From the NCBI RefSeq assembly GCF_021216655.1, contig NZ_CP080437.1, forward strand, positions 1,798,001-1,862,000: a DNA stretch of 64,000 bases, read 5' to 3'. The stretch is from Clavibacter michiganensis. Its GTDB lineage: Bacteria; Actinomycetota; Actinomycetes; Actinomycetales; Microbacteriaceae. The notes beneath the pieces were generated by a model. It was not told where the DNA came from. It did not search any database and was given only the letters and a program-made list of their open reading frames with translations. Shown in pieces: positions 18,279-28,007 of this stretch (its first letter is position 1; every line of letters begins with the position of its first letter). The position numbers and the translations under genes were made by a program.

Positions 18279-18911
18279 TCAGTCGAGCCGCTCGCTCCGC
18301 CAGAGCCGGGCGCACTGCACGAGGTCGGCGGCCATCTGCGAGAGTTGCAGGGCGCGCGTGGTGAGATCCCCCGCGCGCTCCGGCGACGCCGTCGCGTCGA
18401 GGTCGTCCGCGACGCTCGTCGCGCCGAGGGCGGCCAGCCGGCTGAACGCGCCCGCGCGGTCGAGGGCCACCGCGAAGTCGCCCATGAAGAGGCCGCGGAG
18501 GATGCTGTCGGCGAGCTCGACGATCTCCGCCGGACCGGTCGGAGCGGTGGCGCCGGCGACGACCGGGTCGATGGTCGTGGCCACCTCGGCGCCGCGCTGG
18601 TAGAGGAGGCTGATGCCGTCGGGATCCTGCCGGATGAGCGCGCGCATGAGGTAGAGCCGCCAGAGGGCGCCCGGCAGGCTGCGCGGGCTGGCGCGTGACC
18701 ACAGCTCGGCGACCGCGTCGATGCCGTGCTCGTCGGTGTACGCGATGAGGCGCTCGACGACCGCCGGGTCCGGATCCGCCCGCACGCGCGCCAGCAGGGC
18801 CGACGCGGTCTCGTGGGCGACGCGGCTGATCGTGGCGGGGTCGTCGCCGCCGAGCATGCTCTCGAACTTGGCCCCGGAGAACTTGGTGGGCTTGTGGTAT
18901 TCGCCGGACAT
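18279..18911 (-). CDS. Conserved actinobacterial protein (often mislabelled RNA polymerase beta-like), function unknown
   Basis: A 210-residue soluble, helix-rich protein. I recall relatives in many actinobacteria, some annotated as DNA-directed RNA polymerase subunit beta, but nothing here resembles RpoB. Conserved-looking stretches are the N-terminal HKPTKFSGAKFESMLGG, IAYTDEHGIDAVAELWSRA with SLPGALWRLYLMRALIRQDP, and the C-terminal CARLWR. The ATG at 18911 has TACGCT 7 nt upstream (18919-18924), a leaderless pattern. It lies just left of tRNA-Lys on the other strand. No function can be assigned. Confidence 0.75.
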   Translation of the reverse strand: MSGEYHKPTKFSGAKFESMLGGDDPATISRVAHETASALLARVRADPDPAVVERLIAYTDEHGIDAVAELWSRASPRSLPGALWRLYLMRALIRQDPDGISLLYQRGAEVATTIDPVVAGATAPTGPAEIVELADSILRGLFMGDFAVALDRAGAFSRLAALGATSVADDLDATASPERAGDLTTRALQLSQMAADLVQCARLWRSERLD

Positions 18912-19010
18912 CCCGGCAAGCGTACGCCGGACGGATCCTCCCGGACGGCCTCGCGCGACGTCACCCCGCTTCCGAGGCGGCCACCGCCCATCCCGTAGCA
19001 TCGGGGGCGC

Positions 19011-19083
19011 GGGCCTCTAGCTCAGTTGGTAGAGCAAGGGACTTTTAATCCCTGGGTCGTCGGTTCGAGCCCGACGGGGCCCA
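19011..19083 (+). tRNA. tRNA-Lys (anticodon TTT)
   Basis: A 73-nt cloverleaf. Acceptor GGGCCTC pairs with GGGGCCC (one G-T pair) followed by discriminator A. D-loop AGCTCAGTTGGTAGAGC, anticodon stem-loop GGGA-CTTTTAA-TCCC with TTT, and TPsiC arm with GGTTCGAGCCC. The 3' CCA is not fully encoded (CCG follows). A TAGCAT hexamer just upstream (about 18996-19001) may be its -10 element. Confidence 0.97.
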
Positions 19084-19128
19084 CCGGCACGGATCAACGG
19101 ACGTCCGGCACGTCGGCGCCCTGCGGGA

Positions 19129-20169
19129 TCAGCCCCGACCGCCCCGGTCCAGCACGAGGAACGGCGGCGTGCGGTAGAGGAACCGGAGCGGCGTGCGCAT
19201 CGCCACCGCGTGCAGGGCAAGGGACGCCGCGATCGCGACGACGCTGACCACCAGGGGCAGCAGGTACGGCACGGCGCCGGACGCCTCGAAGCCCACGGCG
19301 TCGAGCACGGCGCAGGCCGCGGCGATCACGAGGACGTGCGCCACGTAGATCGGCAGCGTGTTCCGGCCGAGGAAGCGCAGCGGTCGCACGAGCCGCGTGC
19401 GCGCGAGCAGGGCCGCCCAGAGCACGCCGACCGCCATCGCGAGGCACGAGACGACGAGCAGCACGCCGGGGACACCGCTGATGCCGGTCAGCTCGACGGC
19501 GACCCCCGCCGCGCCGAACGCGACCAGGGCGGCCGCGGCCGCGATGGGCCGCGGCCGGGACGCGACGCGGAACACCAGGTCCTTGGCGTGCAGCCCGATG
19601 AGGAAGAAGACGAGGTACTTCGCCATGCCGTCCCAGCTGAGGCTGCCGATGCGCAGCACGCTGAGGAAGAGGGCGGAGAGGACGGCGGCGACGCCCAGCT
19701 GGATCCACGGCGGCACCCGCCCGTACGCCATCTTGGCCACGACGAGGAACACGGCGAGCGCGTGCAGGAACCAGAGGCCCGTCGCCGGGAACACGAACGC
19801 GAGCAGCAGCGCCCGCGGGTCGCCCTCGTGCGGACGCGAGTCGAGCGGCACCACAGAGAAGTAGAGGAATCGCAGCACCGACCAGATCGCGAGCGCCCAC
19901 ACGAGGATCGCGATGCGGGAGTTCCAGAGCTCCGGCCAGGAGCGGCGCACGGCGGATCCCGCGAGGAGCCCCGACGCGAGGAAGAAGATCGGCATCCGGA
20001 AGGTGACGAACGCGCTGTTGATGGTCGCCCAGACAGGTGAGGCGAGGTCCTCCTGCATCAGCAGGAGGCCCGCATGGAAGAGCGCCACCAGCAGGATGGC
20101 CATCGCCCTGGCCGCATCCACCCAGTCCGCGCGCGCAGCGGTGATCGTCGTTCCGTCTCCCCCAGACAT
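19129..20169 (-). CDS. Integral membrane acyltransferase (acyltransferase 3 / OafA type)
   Basis: A 346-residue polytopic membrane protein with about ten hydrophobic spans. It opens with RADWVDAARAMAILLVALFHAG, the family's conserved start with the catalytic-type His in the first helix, and later has FFLASGLLAGS and RNTLPIYVAHVLVIAA. The family O-acylates sugars in envelope polymers. The ATG at 20169 has TACGGT 7 nt upstream (20177-20182), so I reject the longer upstream starts. Two separate exported SGNH hydrolase genes lie next to it, divergent; acyltransferase-3 and SGNH domains are often fused, so a joint role in envelope acyl modification is plausible. Confidence 0.85.
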   Translation of the reverse strand: MSGGDGTTITAARADWVDAARAMAILLVALFHAGLLLMQEDLASPVWATINSAFVTFRMPIFFLASGLLAGSAVRRSWPELWNSRIAILVWALAIWSVLRFLYFSVVPLDSRPHEGDPRALLLAFVFPATGLWFLHALAVFLVVAKMAYGRVPPWIQLGVAAVLSALFLSVLRIGSLSWDGMAKYLVFFLIGLHAKDLVFRVASRPRPIAAAAALVAFGAAGVAVELTGISGVPGVLLVVSCLAMAVGVLWAALLARTRLVRPLRFLGRNTLPIYVAHVLVIAAACAVLDAVGFEASGAVPYLLPLVVSVVAIAASLALHAVAMRTPLRFLYRTPPFLVLDRGGRG

Positions 20170-20320
20170 GCTCGGCACCGTATCGGGTCGATGTGTCCGG
20201 CTCGTGTCGGAGGGCGGCGACGGCAGGCGGATCAGTGGTGATCCCAGTGCCCCGCTTCGTCGTGCATCCGCGGAACGTCCACGAACGCTTTGCTCCCTCA
20301 CCATTGGATGTCGTCGATCC

Positions 20321-21049
20321 GTGAAGAAGACGCGACGCCGCTGGTCGAGCAGGACATGGGCACTGGCCGGGGTCGGCGTGACGGCGGTGGCGACGTTCGC
20401 GCTGTCGTCGCTCGCCCTCGACGAGGCGCGGATGGATCGGCCGGCCAGCGCGGGCCAGGTGGCCGCCCTCCCGGAGACGCCCGCGACGACGGATGCGGAC
20501 GGCGACCCGCTGCGCATGTCGGTGCTGAGCGACTCCCACGCCTACAACACGGGTTCGTGGTGGCGCCAGACGGTCGCGACCGGCACGTTCCCCGGCATCT
20601 ACCTCGGGACGACGGCATCGCAGCCCGGGGCGGCGTCGACGTCGCTGGTGCCGCTGCTCGACCAGGCGACCGCGACCGGCGGCGCGGTGGTGGTGCAGGT
20701 CGGCACGAACGACCTCCTCTCCGGCCGCACGCCCGCGCAGGCCGCCGACGGGATCGCCGACCTGTGGCAGGGAGTCCGCGACCGCGGTGCCGAGCCCGTC
20801 GCCGCCCTGGTGCCGCCGTCCGACGAGGTGCCGGCAGCGGTCGTGGCGCTCAACACGGCGATCCGCGACGCCGCGACAGCCGAGGGCATCCCGCTGCTCG
20901 ACGTCTACTCGGCGGTCGCGGACACGGACGGGTCGTGGGCGGACGGGCTCACGGGCGATCGACGCCATGCCAACGCCGCCGAATCCGATCTCATGGCGAA
21001 GGCCGCACGGGAGCAGCTGCCCGCCGTCATCGCCGCGCTCGAGGACTGA
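20321..21049 (+). CDS. Exported SGNH/GDSL-type hydrolase 1
   Basis: About 242 residues: a basic N-terminus (VKKTRRRW), a hydrophobic signal or anchor (TWALAGVGVTAVATFALSSLAL), then an SGNH hydrolase domain. Block I appears as MSVLSDSHAYN, with Ser in SDS instead of the usual GDS; the block III-type Asn is in VQVGTNDLLSG, and the C-terminal catalytic pair is in DRRHANAAE. The GTG at 20321 has no strong ribosome-binding site; the start is uncertain. It precedes a second SGNH gene and a hairpin terminator. Confidence 0.75.
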   Translation: MKKTRRRWSSRTWALAGVGVTAVATFALSSLALDEARMDRPASAGQVAALPETPATTDADGDPLRMSVLSDSHAYNTGSWWRQTVATGTFPGIYLGTTASQPGAASTSLVPLLDQATATGGAVVVQVGTNDLLSGRTPAQAADGIADLWQGVRDRGAEPVAALVPPSDEVPAAVVALNTAIRDAATAEGIPLLDVYSAVADTDGSWADGLTGDRRHANAAESDLMAKAAREQLPAVIAALED

Positions 21050-21072
21050 TCGCCCGCGCAGGACGGACCCGA

Positions 21073-21097
21073 ACGGGGGGCCCGCGCGGCCCCCGTC
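21073..21097 (+). terminator. GC-rich hairpin after SGNH hydrolase 1
   Basis: ACGGGGGGCC and GGCCCCCGT flank a CGCGC-type loop, with one bulged G, 24 nt after the stop codon. Likely terminator; it is followed at 21114 by the TAGGGT hexamer of the next gene. Confidence 0.55.
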
Positions 21098-21125
21098 GAG
21101 AGGGCGGCGCGCTTAGGGTTCACGG

Positions 21126-21905
21126 GTGGGGAAATACGGATCCGGGGAGCGCGTGCGGTCGCGATCGGCGTGGCGGATCACCGGCTGGTCGGCGGGTGCG
21201 GTGGCCGCGGCCTGCTCCGTCGGCCTGGTGATCGCCGCGGTCGGCAGCGGCGCGGAACCCGTCGAGAACGCGGGCGCCGTCGCGGAGTCCGGCTTCGTCT
21301 CCGGGCCCGGCAACACGATCGCACCCGTGGCGCCGCTGGAGCTCCCCGAGGATCCCGCGGTCCTCATGTTCGGCGACTCCTTCATCCTCGGCCACGGCAT
21401 CGAGACGTCGGGGCGACCCGCCTACCCCGCGCTCCTCGCCGACCTCGAGGGCTGGACCGACGTGCGCCTGAACGCGGCGGCCGGCACCGGGTTCGCCGCC
21501 ACGTCCGACCAGCCGGCGTACCCGGATCGCCTGGCCGCGATGGGCGACGACTTCACGCCGGACCTCGTGGTCCTCCAGGGCAGCGTCAACGACATCAAGC
21601 CGGGCGAGTCCGCGGTGCGCAGCGGCGTGACCCGGATCCTCGCCGACATCGCCGAGCGCTGGCCCGACGCCCAGACCGTGATCATCACGCCGATGACGGG
21701 CGTGCAGAGCTACGAGAAGCTCGCGTCCGCGTACACGGGACCCGCGCTCGGGAAGGCCCACGTGATCGACGCCACGGGTCCGGAGACCTGGCTGCCCGTC
21801 GACCGTCCCGACCTCCGCACGGAGGACGAGTGGCACCCCAGCGCCACCGGGCACGAGGTCATCGCGGCCGGGATGCAGATGTCGCTCACGTCGCTCGCCG
21901 GCTGA
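21126..21905 (+). CDS. Exported SGNH/GDSL hydrolase 2
   Basis: 259 residues. A signal or anchor segment (WSAGAVAAACSVGLVIAAVGSG, about residues 18-40) precedes an SGNH domain with the full block I MFGDSFILGHG (Ser nucleophile), block II Gly in NAAAGTGFA, block III GSVND and block V DEWHPSATGHE with the Asp-His pair. The GTG start at 21126 has TAGGGT 6 nt upstream (21114-21119), suggesting a leaderless mRNA of its own. It is an independent transcript from SGNH hydrolase 1 despite the shared strand. The acyl ester substrate is unknown. Confidence 0.85.
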   Translation: MGKYGSGERVRSRSAWRITGWSAGAVAAACSVGLVIAAVGSGAEPVENAGAVAESGFVSGPGNTIAPVAPLELPEDPAVLMFGDSFILGHGIETSGRPAYPALLADLEGWTDVRLNAAAGTGFAATSDQPAYPDRLAAMGDDFTPDLVVLQGSVNDIKPGESAVRSGVTRILADIAERWPDAQTVIITPMTGVQSYEKLASAYTGPALGKAHVIDATGPETWLPVDRPDLRTEDEWHPSATGHEVIAAGMQMSLTSLAG

Positions 21906-21920
21906 CGCCGCGCCCGACCG

Positions 21921-23300
21921 TCAGGCCGCCGGCGCCGAGCCCGTCCCCGGATCGGTGAGCGGGCGGCCGAAGCCGTCGACGCTGCGGACGCCGCGGTCCG
22001 TGACGATCGAGGCGAAGGGCGTGTCGGGGTTGTTGGGGAGGGACGGGCGCTCGACGCGGGTGTCGCGCGCGAACGCGCCCACCACGACGACGCGCTGCGA
22101 CGGGTACTTGCTCGGGGTCATGAACATGGTGCCGCGGCCGACGAACGTGTCCTGGGCGAGCCGCCCGCCCTGGTCGACGATGCCCACGCCGATGCCGTGG
22201 GCGCCGAGGTCGCCGCCGGTCACGATGTTGTAGCCGACGACGGTGGCGCCGACGCCCGCCCCGATCTCCAGCTGATATCCGCCCGCACCCGAGTTGCCCT
22301 CGAGGCGCATGCCGTTGATGCCGAGCTCGGAGACCATGGACGACGCGTTGCTCGTGGGGATCGCGAGGAAGCCGCGGGCCGCCTTGTTGCCGGCGCCGCA
22401 GCCGATGACGCGCGTGTTCTCGAAGCGCGCGTTGGTGGGGGCGATGCGGATCCCGCCCGCCGCGCAGTTCACGATCTCGGTGTCGCGCATCACGATGTCG
22501 ATGGCGTTGACCCCGTCGCAGTCCACGCCCCAGGTGCCCGCGGTGATGACGCGCAGGCCCTCGATGACGTTCGCGTAGGAGTACTCGTCGCTGGCCGCGG
22601 TGAAGGCCGCGCGCGCGAAGAAGACCCCGGCGCCGCCGGTGGAGTTCAGCTCGATGTCGGTGATCCGGCAGTGCAGCAGCGAGCGCAGGTACAGCCCGTG
22701 GCGGCCCGTGCGCGTTCCGGTGATGCTGAAGCCGGTGAGCGAGACCGTGGCCTTGTTGTTCGCCGCGGGACCGGCGTCGGCGCCGGTCTTGCCCTGCACC
22801 TTGAAGACGTCGCCCGTGGATCCTGCGATCTGCCGGATGGTCGTGACGCGCCGCCCGTAGCCCTCGATCGAGATGGCCGGGTACCCGTACGGCGCGCCCG
22901 AGAGGGGCTGCTTCGGCCACGCGGAGCCCGAGTAGTCGATCCCGGTCGACGTGACGCGGATCTCGCACGGCGGCAGGATCCCCCGGCCGCCGGTCTTCTG
23001 CAGCGCCGCGAAGAACGCGGCCATGGCCTTGGTGTGATCGGCGGCCGACGGCACGAAGCCGAACTGCTCCGGGTAGTAGACGCGCGACTGGTCGCCCACG
23101 ACGGCGGCGGCCGAGGCGGCCGGCGCCGCGGCGGGCACGGCGACGGATGCCGCACCTGCTGTCGCGCCGACGGCGGCGAGGAAGACGGCGCGGCGGCCGA
23201 GGAGCGGCGGCCTCTCGGCGGGCGCCGGCGCGTCCTGGGCGAGAGCCTGGGCAGGTGGGTCGGTGGTGGGCGCGTGCGCGTGCGCGCGTGACTGGGACAC
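21921..23300 (-). CDS. Tat-exported right-handed beta-helix (pectate-lyase-superfamily-like) protein
   Basis: 459 residues. A long N-region (about 40 residues, Ala/Pro/His-rich) leads to a twin-arginine signal LLGRRAVFLAAVGATAG and an Ala-rich h-region. The mature protein begins FGFVPSAADHTKAMAAFFAALQ, the beginning typical of pectate-lyase-3/GH28-like beta-helix proteins, and continues with repetitive short beta-strand turns (ISIEGYG, FSITGT, ITDIELNSTGGAG, IVMRDTEIVNC). The GTG at 23300 follows GGAAGG; the longer start at 23549 is rejected. A polysaccharide-binding or lyase role is inferred; no catalytic set could be confirmed. Confidence 0.75.
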   Translation of the reverse strand: MSQSRAHAHAPTTDPPAQALAQDAPAPAERPPLLGRRAVFLAAVGATAGAASVAVPAAAPAASAAAVVGDQSRVYYPEQFGFVPSAADHTKAMAAFFAALQKTGGRGILPPCEIRVTSTGIDYSGSAWPKQPLSGAPYGYPAISIEGYGRRVTTIRQIAGSTGDVFKVQGKTGADAGPAANNKATVSLTGFSITGTRTGRHGLYLRSLLHCRITDIELNSTGGAGVFFARAAFTAASDEYSYANVIEGLRVITAGTWGVDCDGVNAIDIVMRDTEIVNCAAGGIRIAPTNARFENTRVIGCGAGNKAARGFLAIPTSNASSMVSELGINGMRLEGNSGAGGYQLEIGAGVGATVVGYNIVTGGDLGAHGIGVGIVDQGGRLAQDTFVGRGTMFMTPSKYPSQRVVVVGAFARDTRVERPSLPNNPDTPFASIVTDRGVRSVDGFGRPLTDPGTGSAPAA

Positions 23301-23541
23301 AGGGGGAGCCTTCCGGGTGGGCCGTGCTGACGGGCGCGGTCGGGTCGCGTCGATCCGCTCCCCCGAGCACCGGACGCCCCACGCTGGATAGGGCAAGGGT
23401 GCGGCCTGCTGCCGCCCGGAGCGTACCCCCAGTTCGGGGAGGCGCGATCGCCGTCTCCACGGGGCCCGGATCCGCGTGCGCATGGGGATCCCGTCGCCTG
23501 CCGCGCGACGGCCACGGCGGAGCCGATGCGATGCTGGGCGC

Positions 23542-23787
23542 ATGAGCATGCAGGCCGACGAACTCGTGATCGCGATGCTGACCGCCGAGGAGACGAGCGA
23601 GCGCTACGACCTGCTGAAGTCCGCGCTCGAGGAGCACGACGACCGCGGAGTGCAGTACCTCTCGGGCGTCGTCGGACGGCTGCTCGCCTACATCGACGGG
23701 CTGCGCGAGCCCGAGGAGAACCGGATCGCGCTGGAGCTCTACACGCAGCGGGTCGCGCTGCAGTGGGCGCAGGAGGACGAGGGCTAG
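23542..23787 (+). CDS. Small acidic helical protein, hypothetical
   Basis: 81 residues, acidic, predicted all-helical (EETSERYDLLKSALEEHDDRG, VVGRLLAYIDGLREPEENR). The ATG at 23542 has GATGCT 6 nt upstream (23530-23535), similar to the leaderless promoters in this window. Its stop overlaps that of the convergent mutarotase gene by 4 nt. I do not recognise it. Confidence 0.6.
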   Translation: MSMQADELVIAMLTAEETSERYDLLKSALEEHDDRGVQYLSGVVGRLLAYIDGLREPEENRIALELYTQRVALQWAQEDEG

Positions 23788-24704
23788 AAGCCCGTCGCGC
23801 GGATCCCCCAGCTGAGGATCCACTCCTCGCCGGGCGCGAGGCGGCGCACGCCGACGCCGGAGTTGAAGGCGTCAGCGGGCGCGGTCATCGGCTCGATCGC
23901 GACGGCCTGGCGCCCGTGGGTCGGGAACTCGCGCGGCGTGTAGACCTGCAGGAAGCCGAAGGACGCGTCGGCCCAGAGCTCGACGCCGCGGCCGTCGGGC
24001 GCGGTGAGGCCGTGGCGGCTCGTGCCGTCCTCCACGTGGACGTCGCCGTAGCCGGTGTTGAGGTCGAGGTCGCCGACGACGCGTCCGGTGCGGAGGTCCT
24101 CGGCGGCGCCGTCGACCGGGTGGTCGGCGACGGGGATCAGCGCGTCGTCGACCTCGGACCACGTGTCGGCGCGGACCGTGAGCGTGAGCTCCGCGGAGGG
24201 GACGCCGCCGATCGCGAGGTACGGGTGCGCGCCGACCGCGACGGGGGCAGCTGCTGCGGAGTCGTTGCGGATCCGGTGCGTGACGACGAGCCCGTCGTCC
24301 GTGAGCCGGTAGGTGACGGAGGTGTCGAGGAGGAACGGGTAGCCGTGCTGCGGGAAGACGGTGGCGGAGAGGGTCACGCGGTCGTCGCCGCGGTCGGACG
24401 CCGCGTAGCCCGTGTTGCGGAGGAGCCCGTGCGACGCGTTGCCGAGCGACGGCTCGGAGACGTCGAGCGCCTGGGCCTTCCCGTCGAGGTCGTAGCGGGC
24501 GCCGCGGATCCGGTTCGGCCACGGCACGAGGACCATGCCGGCGCCCATGGGGGCGACGACGACGTCGCCGTAGGGCTCGACGAGGTCGACGCCGTCGAGG
24601 GTGAGGCCGCGGATCGCGGCGGCGAGCTGCACGACGGTGGCGCGGAGCTCGCCCGACGGGCCGGCGTGGACGAGGTGGTGCTGCTCTCCGGTGACGGGTC
24701 TCAT
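23784..24704 (-). CDS. Aldose 1-epimerase family protein (galactose mutarotase-like)
   Basis: 306 residues of the galactose-mutarotase-like fold. Visible features are VPWPNRIRGARYDLDG (WxNR motif that binds the sugar), NASHGLLR with the catalytic-type His, VGAHPYLAIG with the second His, and QAVAIEPMTAPADAFN with the catalytic Glu. I chose the ATG at 24704; TAACGT lies 7 nt upstream (24712-24717). It is the fourth member of a cluster with a DeoR regulator, galT and galK, so it probably converts beta- to alpha-galactose for GalK. Confidence 0.88.
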   Translation of the reverse strand: MRPVTGEQHHLVHAGPSGELRATVVQLAAAIRGLTLDGVDLVEPYGDVVVAPMGAGMVLVPWPNRIRGARYDLDGKAQALDVSEPSLGNASHGLLRNTGYAASDRGDDRVTLSATVFPQHGYPFLLDTSVTYRLTDDGLVVTHRIRNDSAAAAPVAVGAHPYLAIGGVPSAELTLTVRADTWSEVDDALIPVADHPVDGAAEDLRTGRVVGDLDLNTGYGDVHVEDGTSRHGLTAPDGRGVELWADASFGFLQVYTPREFPTHGRQAVAIEPMTAPADAFNSGVGVRRLAPGEEWILSWGIRATGF

Positions 24705-24714
24705 GGGATCCACG

Positions 24715-25542
24715 TTACGGCCGCGCGGCCGCGGACGGCCGGCCCGCCGCGGCGACGACGCGCAGGCCGGCGTCGCGCAGCCGGCGGACCTCGTGCGGGT
24801 CGGCGTCGGCGTCCGTGAGCAGCGTGTCGACGAGGTCGAGCGGCGCGACGGACCCGAGGTGCGTGCGCCCGAGCTTGGCCCCGTCGGCGACGACCACGGT
24901 GCGCGCGCTCGCGGCGACCATCCGGCGCTTCACCTCGGCCTCGGGCAGGTTGACGTTGGTGACGCCGCGGTCGACGTCGATCCCGTTGCAGCCGATGAAC
25001 GCGACGTCGGGGTGGAGGCGGTCGAGCACGACGGTGGCGAGCGGATCCACGAGGCTGTGCTGCAGCGCCCGGAGCGTGCCGCCGGTGACGACCACGGTGA
25101 AGCGCGGCATCGCCCGCTCGAGCTCCAGTGCCAGGGTCAGCCCGTTCGTGATGACCGTGACGTCGACGAGGTCCTCGCGCGCCACGAGCGCGCGGGCCAC
25201 CTGGAGGGTCGTGCTGCCGACGTCGAGCAGCACGCTCTGGCCGCTCTCCACGAGGTCGGCGGCGGCGCGGCCGATGGCGCGCTTGGCGTCGGCGGCCGAC
25301 TCGAGCGTCACCTCGAGGCTCTGCTCGCGCGCGCCGAGGCCGGAGCGGAGGACGGCGCCGCCGTGCACGCGCTGGACGGCGGCGGAGTCAGCCAGCGCGT
25401 CGAGGTCGGCGCGGATGGTGACGGCGGAGACGCCCGCGTCGGCCGCGAGCTCGGCGACCGTCGCGAAGCCGCGGTCGGCGAGCCGCTCGAGGATGCGCGA
25501 CCGGCGGGTCGCCGCGGGGACGGATGCGGTGTCGTCGGCCAT
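24715..25542 (-). CDS. DeoR-family transcriptional regulator of the galactose cluster
   Basis: 275 residues. The N-terminal DeoR HTH reads RRSRILERLADRGFATVAELAADAGVS-type with VTIRADLDALA as the recognition helix region; the C-terminal sensor domain has VLLDVGSTTLQVARAL, VITNGLTLALEL, GTLRALQHSLVDP, AFIGCNGID and VVVADGAKLGR, all typical of DeoR sugar-phosphate sensors. It is divergent from galT, with an inverted repeat between them, so it probably represses galTK in response to a galactose metabolite. The start at 25542 (MADD) is preferred; a GTG at 25560 is possible. Confidence 0.9.
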   Translation of the reverse strand: MADDTASVPAATRRSRILERLADRGFATVAELAADAGVSAVTIRADLDALADSAAVQRVHGGAVLRSGLGAREQSLEVTLESAADAKRAIGRAAADLVESGQSVLLDVGSTTLQVARALVAREDLVDVTVITNGLTLALELERAMPRFTVVVTGGTLRALQHSLVDPLATVVLDRLHPDVAFIGCNGIDVDRGVTNVNLPEAEVKRRMVAASARTVVVADGAKLGRTHLGSVAPLDLVDTLLTDADADPHEVRRLRDAGLRVVAAAGRPSAAARP

Positions 25543-25561
25543 GCCGCGAGCCTCGCCCACC

Positions 25562-25579
25562 GCTTGCAAGAACGCAAGC
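25562..25579. promoter_or_regulatory. Candidate operator between the DeoR regulator and galT
   Basis: Inverted repeat GCTTGC-AAGAAC-GCAAGC, 20 nt upstream of the regulator ATG and 56 nt upstream of galT. Its left half also makes the palindrome CTTGCAAG. A TAGGAT -10 hexamer (25620-25625) for galT lies downstream. Confidence 0.5.
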
Positions 25580-25634
25580 CGAGGGTTTCGCGAGCGCAGA
25601 TCCGACGCCCGCGAGCCCGTAGGATCGAGGGATC

Positions 25635-26773
25635 ATGCATGCCGACCAGACCGTCACGACGTCGCCGTCCGGGATCACGCAGCGCCGCACGCTGCTGTCC
25701 GACGGCCGCGAGCTCGTCTACTTCGACGACGCCGACACGACCCTCCCGCCCGAGCGCGCCGCCGACGCCCGGCCCGCCGCACCCCGCCCGCCCACCGCGA
25801 CGATGCGGCAGGACGTGCTCACGGGCGAGTGGGTCTCCATCGCGGCCGCGCGCCAGAACCGCGCGCACCTGCCGCCGGCCGAGCTGGATCCCCTCGCCCC
25901 GGCGACCCCGAGCAACCCGTCCGAGATCCCGAGCATGTACGACGTCGCGGTCTTCGAGAACAAGTCGCCGTCCTTCGGGCCCGCGCTCGCCGACACCGCG
26001 GGGGTGGACGCGCCCGTCGACGACGACGACCTCACCGCGATCGGCCTGGAGCGCACCCGCACCTCGGTCGGCCGCTGCGAGGTCGTCTGCTTCAGCCCCG
26101 CGCACACCGGCTCGTTCAGCGGCCTCACGCCGTCGCGCGCCCGCACCGTCGTGGAGGCGTGGGCCGAGCGCACCCGCGCCCTCTCGGCGATGCCCGGCAT
26201 CCGCCAGGTGTTCCCGTTCGAGAACCGCGGCGAGGCCATCGGCGTGACGCTGCACCATCCGCACGGGCAGATCTACTCGTACCCCTACATCACGCCGCGC
26301 ACGCGCCGGCTCGTCGAGTCGATCGAGCGGTTCGGGCCGGGGCTGTTCCAGCGGATCCTCGAGACAGAGCAGGCGTCCGAGCGCGTCGTGCTGCGCGGCG
26401 AGCACTTCACGGCGTTCGTGCCGTTCGCGGCGCGCTGGCCCGTGGAGATCCACCTGCTGCCCCACCGCCACGTGCCCGACCTCGCCGAGACGACGGAGGC
26501 CGAGCGCGACGAGCTCGCGACGATGTACCTGGAGCTGCTCCAGGGGATGGACCGGCTCTACGACACCCCGACGCCGTACATCTCCGCCTGGCACCAGGCG
26601 CCGGTGGACGCGCACCGCGACGAGATCCGGCTGATGCTGCAGATCACGTCGCCGCGCCGCGCGGCCGACAAGCTCAAGTTCCTTGCCGGATCCGAGGCGG
26701 CCATGGGCGCCTGGATCGGCGACGTGCCGCCGGAGAAGGCGGCCGAGATGATCCGGAAGGCAGTGGAGGACGC

Positions 26774-26777
<4 letters not shown>
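25635..26777 (+). CDS. galT: Galactose-1-phosphate uridylyltransferase
   Basis: Leloir pathway enzyme exchanging UDP-glucose and galactose 1-phosphate. 380 residues in two HIT-fold halves. RQDVLTGEWVSIAAARQNR and the active-site HPHGQIYSYPYI (the His-Pro-His nucleophile motif) are intact, as are FENRGEAIGVTLHHP and the C-terminal HLLPHRHVPDL and SAWHQAP. The ATG at 25635 lies 9 nt after TAGGAT, suggesting a leaderless mRNA. Its stop overlaps the galK ATG (ATGA). Confidence 0.96.
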
Positions 26778-27934
<1,157 letters not shown>

Positions 27935-28007
27935 GGGCAGGCCCCCCCTAGGCTCTGCGGCACGCGGATGCGCCCGTCCGCCTGACCGCGCGGCCTACCC
28001 TGGCGGC

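Noticed and set aside
18029..18698. Plus-strand ORFs across the sigK leader and the 18279-18911 gene
   Set aside because: Arg/Gly-rich low-complexity products with no ribosome-binding site or domain; the minus-strand gene is better supported.
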